A DNA stretch of 64,000 nt from an uncultured Candidatus Nitrosopumilus sp. GTDB lineage: Archaea > Thermoproteota > Nitrososphaeria > Nitrososphaerales > Nitrosopumilaceae. The position numbers were made by a program, and so were the translations under genes. Below the pieces are notes generated by a model, which worked only from the letters and a program-made list of their open reading frames with translations, had not been told where the DNA came from and searched no databases. Below, piece by piece: positions 61,148 to 64,000 of the stretch. Numbering within the stretch: the first letter of the stretch is position 1; every line of letters starts with the position of its first letter. The stretch spans positions 930,001 through 994,000 of the forward strand of contig OX638319.1 of assembly GCA_951812655.1 (NCBI GenBank), read 5' to 3'.

Positions 61148-61323
61148 TCAGGCGCATATCTGAGATATTTCTTCTAAATCTGTCACAAGTTGTCCATAGT
61201 AGATTGCCGTTGCATCCTTGCTGTCATTGTTTAGTACAAGGCTAAGGGATTATACGTCTCCAAAGCATCAACCAATTGAACCCATGCTGATGGGACGTGA
61301 TTGTCCTTAGATTTATGGAACAT
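61148..61323 (-). pseudogene. Frameshifted hypothetical gene
   Basis: Two adjoining reverse-strand frames read as one protein if one base is shifted near 61233. The first runs from ATG 61323 to TAA 61231 (HKSKDNHVPSAWVQLVDALE and on to NPLALY). The second continues as NDSKDATAIYYGQLVTDLEE to TGA 61148. The joined 55-60 residue protein is unlike any family I know. A sequencing error is an alternative to real decay. Confidence 0.5.
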
Positions 61324-61397
61324 AAACTCTAAGAATAATTTTAATAAGATGTGCACTTAGCATGTAAAATTATCTAAAATATTTTGATATCGATTCT

Positions 61398-61880
61398 CTA
61401 TAACTTTACCAGTGTTTTCTGAGATTTGTTTTGTGGTGCATTCCAAAGATCTGGATCGGTCTTTTCACCTTTTTGCTTGATGAATTCCTCGGTATTGATG
61501 GAAATTTGTTCTAACACCTTTCTTGCAATCTCCATGTCTTTTTTTGAAACTTTGTTCAGTCCCATATTTCTTATCTCCAATATGCACTCAATTATTGGAT
61601 CCACAATGTTCCTAGATTTTTCAGTCATGAAGATCAAGTTATTTCTACGATCATCTGGATCGGGCTGTCTTGTAAGGTATTCCTGCTTTTCCATCTTGTC
61701 TATTACGGGTACCAGTGTAGGTGCCTCGACGAATGCCATGTCTGCGATGTGCTTTTGCGTAATCCCTTCCTTCATTGAAAGCACCACAATTATTTTCCAC
61801 TGCGAGCCAATGAGGTCAAAACGCTCTCGTAATTCAATGTCTGCCGCCTTTTCCCATGCCTTGGCAGATGTTTTTAGCAT
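61398..61880 (-). CDS. MarR-family transcription regulator
   Basis: A 160-residue protein with the MarR winged helix: IGSQWKIIVVLSMKEGITQKH helices, then the recognition helix EAPTLVPVIDKMEKQEYL and wing RQPDPDDRRNN. MarR dimers usually repress nearby genes and release on binding a small ligand. The open frame runs 24 codons further up with no ATG/GTG/TTG, so ATG 61880 is used although an ATT start is conceivable. Divergent from the secreted coiled-coil gene. Confidence 0.9.
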   Translation of the reverse strand: MLKTSAKAWEKAADIELRERFDLIGSQWKIIVVLSMKEGITQKHIADMAFVEAPTLVPVIDKMEKQEYLTRQPDPDDRRNNLIFMTEKSRNIVDPIIECILEIRNMGLNKVSKKDMEIARKVLEQISINTEEFIKQKGEKTDPDLWNAPQNKSQKTLVKL

Positions 61881-62001
61881 TAATCCTATACTTTCCTTTA
61901 GATCCAGTGTTTTAATTTCAGATTCCCCTCCTACTCTTAGATTCTCAATCCATTAATTAGCGTTGTATCGATTATCATTCTATTAGTTTGTAAAATAATC
62001 A

Positions 62002-62013
62002 TTAGTATACTAA
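62002..62013. promoter_or_regulatory. Palindrome in the marR/secreted-protein spacer
   Basis: TTAGTATACTAA is a perfect 12-bp palindrome in the 163-base divergent region. It lies about 31 bases before the ATG at 62044, where a bound MarR dimer would block TBP/TFB. It is AT-rich, so moderate support. Confidence 0.45.
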
Positions 62014-62043
62014 CCTTTATTATTTACAACACCGTGGTCAAAA

Positions 62044-64000
62044 ATGGTGGCTCCAAATCTTGTTCTGATGAATGGATCAAAAAAACTGTCGAAAAACGGA
62101 ACAAGTTTATTCTTACTATTTATGATCTGCGTGATTTCGATATCTCTTAATCAGATAGCGCATGCCCAGACATCTTCTGTCTCAGAATCCCAAATCACTC
62201 TCTCGGAGAATTTGCATAATGACCCAATTGCACAGGATATTCTCAAGAAGATAGAACAGACAAAAAAGATGATTGATGAACTCAGACAAAAAGAGTTTGA
62301 GGAAAATCAGGCCCGGGAGAACCTGAAAAAGATGCGGGACATTTCAGTGGAACGGCTCAATCAGAATCTTGCAGAATGGGAGAGGATGTGGGAGCAGCAC
62401 TCTTCGCGAAACTCCTTTGAGAAATTTGTAAACAAAAAGCCGTCATACGTACAGGGAGTATTCTGGGACCAATTTGAATTCAAGGAACAGAAGGTAAATG
62501 CAGGAAGAATCGCAATGAACAAGGTCTTGACAGACGGTGGCACAATGCATGACGCAAAAGAAGCATACAACGAGGCCGCTACTACGTTAAGGGTGGAATT
62601 AATCGAGATGAACTCACAGCTTAACGTAAAGCACAACCTTGCAGACCCCATAGAACAGAAACTGTTCAATTCAGCAGGACAAGTCCATCAATCCCCTGCA
62701 ATTCATACAAAGTTGACCGACTTGTATTCGGACTATAAAACTCAGCCTGGCTACATCTTGGCAAACATGGATGATGCGAATACACTGGATCTGAACTTCG
62801 ACTCAGATTCAAATCTGAACTGCGTTGAAGGATTTGTTTTGGTTTCCCGAATCACGACCGGACATCAATCATGTGTTGAGCAATCTACTGCCGAAAAATG
62901 GATGAAGTCTGGAATCAAAGGACTTGTCATTGCAGGTGCCAATTTGCCAGATAAAAACAAAATTGAGATAAACCCTGCAACGCAGTGTGGAGATGAATTC
63001 CAGGTTATCTATCATATCGCAAAGGCAGAGTACCAATGTGTGTCAGAACATGATGCAACATTCATGCTAGAACAGAGCATTGCTGAAAGTCATACGCTTG
63101 TCGACTATATCGGAATAAAGGATGAGCAAAAGACATACGAGGACATTGTTTACGATATCAATCAGAGAATACTTGCGATTAACGAGGAATTTGACATCAA
63201 AAACAGGCAATTAGAGTCAAAATACGATGAAATTATAGATAATCATGAATCAACCAATAGGGAGAAAATGCTAGAGGATATCGAAGATTACAAAGTCGGA
63301 ATCATCTCAAAAGAGGAAGTCAACAAACACATTTCAAAAATTAGGGACACAAGTGATGCGCTAAGAATACAAATATTGGAAGAAAAGGCCAAAGATGCTG
63401 CAATGCTAGAGTCTGAAAAGAGACACCGCATGCTAGATGTAATCAAAGGACATGACAACAATCCAGACCTTGATGTTGACTGGGATCATCTAAATTCAAC
63501 AGATAGTAGCGTACAAGTTTCAAGTGAGGAAGAAGAGACAGTGTACCAACCAGTCATAATTACAATATCAGACAAGGATGATAAAGTGATCCTGGATAAG
63601 ATAAACGTGGTCAATTCGTTTGGCCATAGGTTCGATGAGATAAAATCCGAACAGGTTTTGCAAATTGCTGCGGATATTACTAATTCAAGTAAGCATGAGC
63701 AGGACTTCGCATACGTGGTGGAGATAACTGATGACCAGAACAACCCCGTTCAGCCAGCAAAGTGGGCGACAGGAACACTTAACCCTGTCCAGACATTCAA
63801 CGTGAGCTTGTCCTGGATTCCAGAAGATGCAGGAGAATACAAGGCCTCTGTCTTCGTCGGAACCGACATCAATTCTGTTTTGCAGGCGGCAGACATAGAA
63901 ATCAACGTGAATTCAGATGGGGATGTCTCTGATGAGGATTATTGTAAAAACGATAGTGAGCTACTTTTCAAGTATTCAGACAATTCCCCAATTTGCGTAG
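62044..64000 (+). CDS. Large secreted coiled-coil protein with C-x16-C motifs, 3' end missing
   Basis: An open frame of at least 652 residues cut by the window edge. It has a signal peptide (about residues 15-42, ending HAQ), a coiled coil at about 60-130 and another at about 360-450, and an immunoglobulin-like or CARDB-like domain at about 500-620. Three copies of a Cys motif C-x16-C occur: C260/C277, C315/C332 and C634/C651. The third (CKNDSELLFKYSDNSPICV) resembles a surface-protein motif I recall from ammonia-oxidising archaea. It is probably a surface or S-layer-linked protein. GC content is higher than in neighbouring genes. Confidence 0.8.
   Translation, partial: MVAPNLVLMNGSKKLSKNGTSLFLLFMICVISISLNQIAHAQTSSVSESQITLSENLHNDPIAQDILKKIEQTKKMIDELRQKEFEENQARENLKKMRDISVERLNQNLAEWERMWEQHSSRNSFEKFVNKKPSYVQGVFWDQFEFKEQKVNAGRIAMNKVLTDGGTMHDAKEAYNEAATTLRVELIEMNSQLNVKHNLADPIEQKLFNSAGQVHQSPAIHTKLTDLYSDYKTQPGYILANMDDANTLDLNFDSDSNLNCVEGFVLVSRITTGHQSCVEQSTAEKWMKSGIKGLVIAGANLPDKNKIEINPATQCGDEFQVIYHIAKAEYQCVSEHDATFMLEQSIAESHTLVDYIGIKDEQKTYEDIVYDINQRILAINEEFDIKNRQLESKYDEIIDNHESTNREKMLEDIEDYKVGIISKEEVNKHISKIRDTSDALRIQILEEKAKDAAMLESEKRHRMLDVIKGHDNNPDLDVDWDHLNSTDSSVQVSSEEEETVYQPVIITISDKDDKVILDKINVVNSFGHRFDEIKSEQVLQIAADITNSSKHEQDFAYVVEITDDQNNPVQPAKWATGTLNPVQTFNVSLSWIPEDAGEYKASVFVGTDINSVLQAADIEINVNSDGDVSDEDYCKNDSELLFKYSDNSPICV

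Overview
The window comes from an AT-rich archaeon of the ammonia-oxidising Nitrososphaeria (Thaumarchaeota), most like Nitrosopumilus or a close relative. The evidence is mixed. Archaeal-only enzymes are present: the aroA'/aroB' entry to the shikimate pathway, a GHMP-type shikimate kinase, class I lysyl-tRNA synthetase, archaeal Elp3, and CofG/CofH for coenzyme F420. An Amt ammonium transporter sits beside PII genes. There are very many zinc-binding and single-membrane-span microproteins, and starts are mostly leaderless (ATG, GTG or TTG). The species assignment is inference, because no rRNA or amo genes lie in the window.

Layout. 0-2.7 kb: thiamine genes (partial thiD, thiC), zinc microproteins and a Nudix hydrolase. 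2.7-11.9 kb: a reverse-strand aromatic amino acid block in two transcription units, aroA'-aroB'-aroD-aroE-aroK-aroA and aroC-(chorismate mutase/aminotransferase fusion)-tyrA-nudix. It carries every step from the aroA' condensation to chorismate and on towards tyrosine. 11.9-13.0 kb: a long intergenic region with a 26-residue membrane peptide and a possible structured RNA with two mutually exclusive folds. 13-15.6 kb: an MqnC-like radical SAM enzyme facing a UbiD-family decarboxylase, which suggests menaquinone synthesis. 16.3-18.7 kb: two tandem coiled-coil proteins with repeated GTLPKGF motifs and long identical DNA blocks. 18.7-21.3 kb: peroxiredoxin, aquaporin, a methyltransferase-like protein and tRNA-Arg(GCG). 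21.4-31.2 kb: an accessory-looking stretch of tiny overlapping genes, zinc microproteins, a degenerate tRNA-like sequence, gene remnants, a CPBP-like membrane protein, a Kef-type antiporter and secreted proteins. 31.5-42.2 kb: small zinc proteins, a DedA/YqaA protein, an H1-like basic repeat protein, nitroreductase, CBS protein, Tag glycosylase, a mini beta-carbonic-anhydrase-like protein next to an Nramp-related transporter, ferritin and a PNPOx-like protein. 42.2-49.6 kb: a reverse-strand housekeeping block (coiled-coil protein, lysS, elp3, antiporter, purM, PAC2). 49.7-53.2 kb: a nitrogen-sensing neighbourhood. 53.3-61 kb: Ca/Na antiporter, tldE, cofH, cofG, an HtrA protease, GT2 glycosyltransferase and an SRPBCC protein. 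61.1-64 kb: a frameshifted remnant, a MarR regulator and the start of a large secreted coiled-coil protein that runs off the window.

The most unusual region is 49.7-53.2 kb. It holds a winged-helix regulator whose start codon is overlapped by a perfect palindrome, a PII protein fused to a C-terminal domain that looks like ribbon-helix-helix, and a stand-alone PII without the usual T-loop tyrosine. That PII is followed by two ATGA-coupled single-span membrane peptides. An Amt transporter is divergent from the PII across another perfect palindrome. Together these look like an ammonium-sensing module that could link PII signalling directly to the membrane and to DNA. This is a hypothesis from sequence reading alone. 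The twin GTLPKGF repeat proteins and the possible switching RNA are the next strongest leads.
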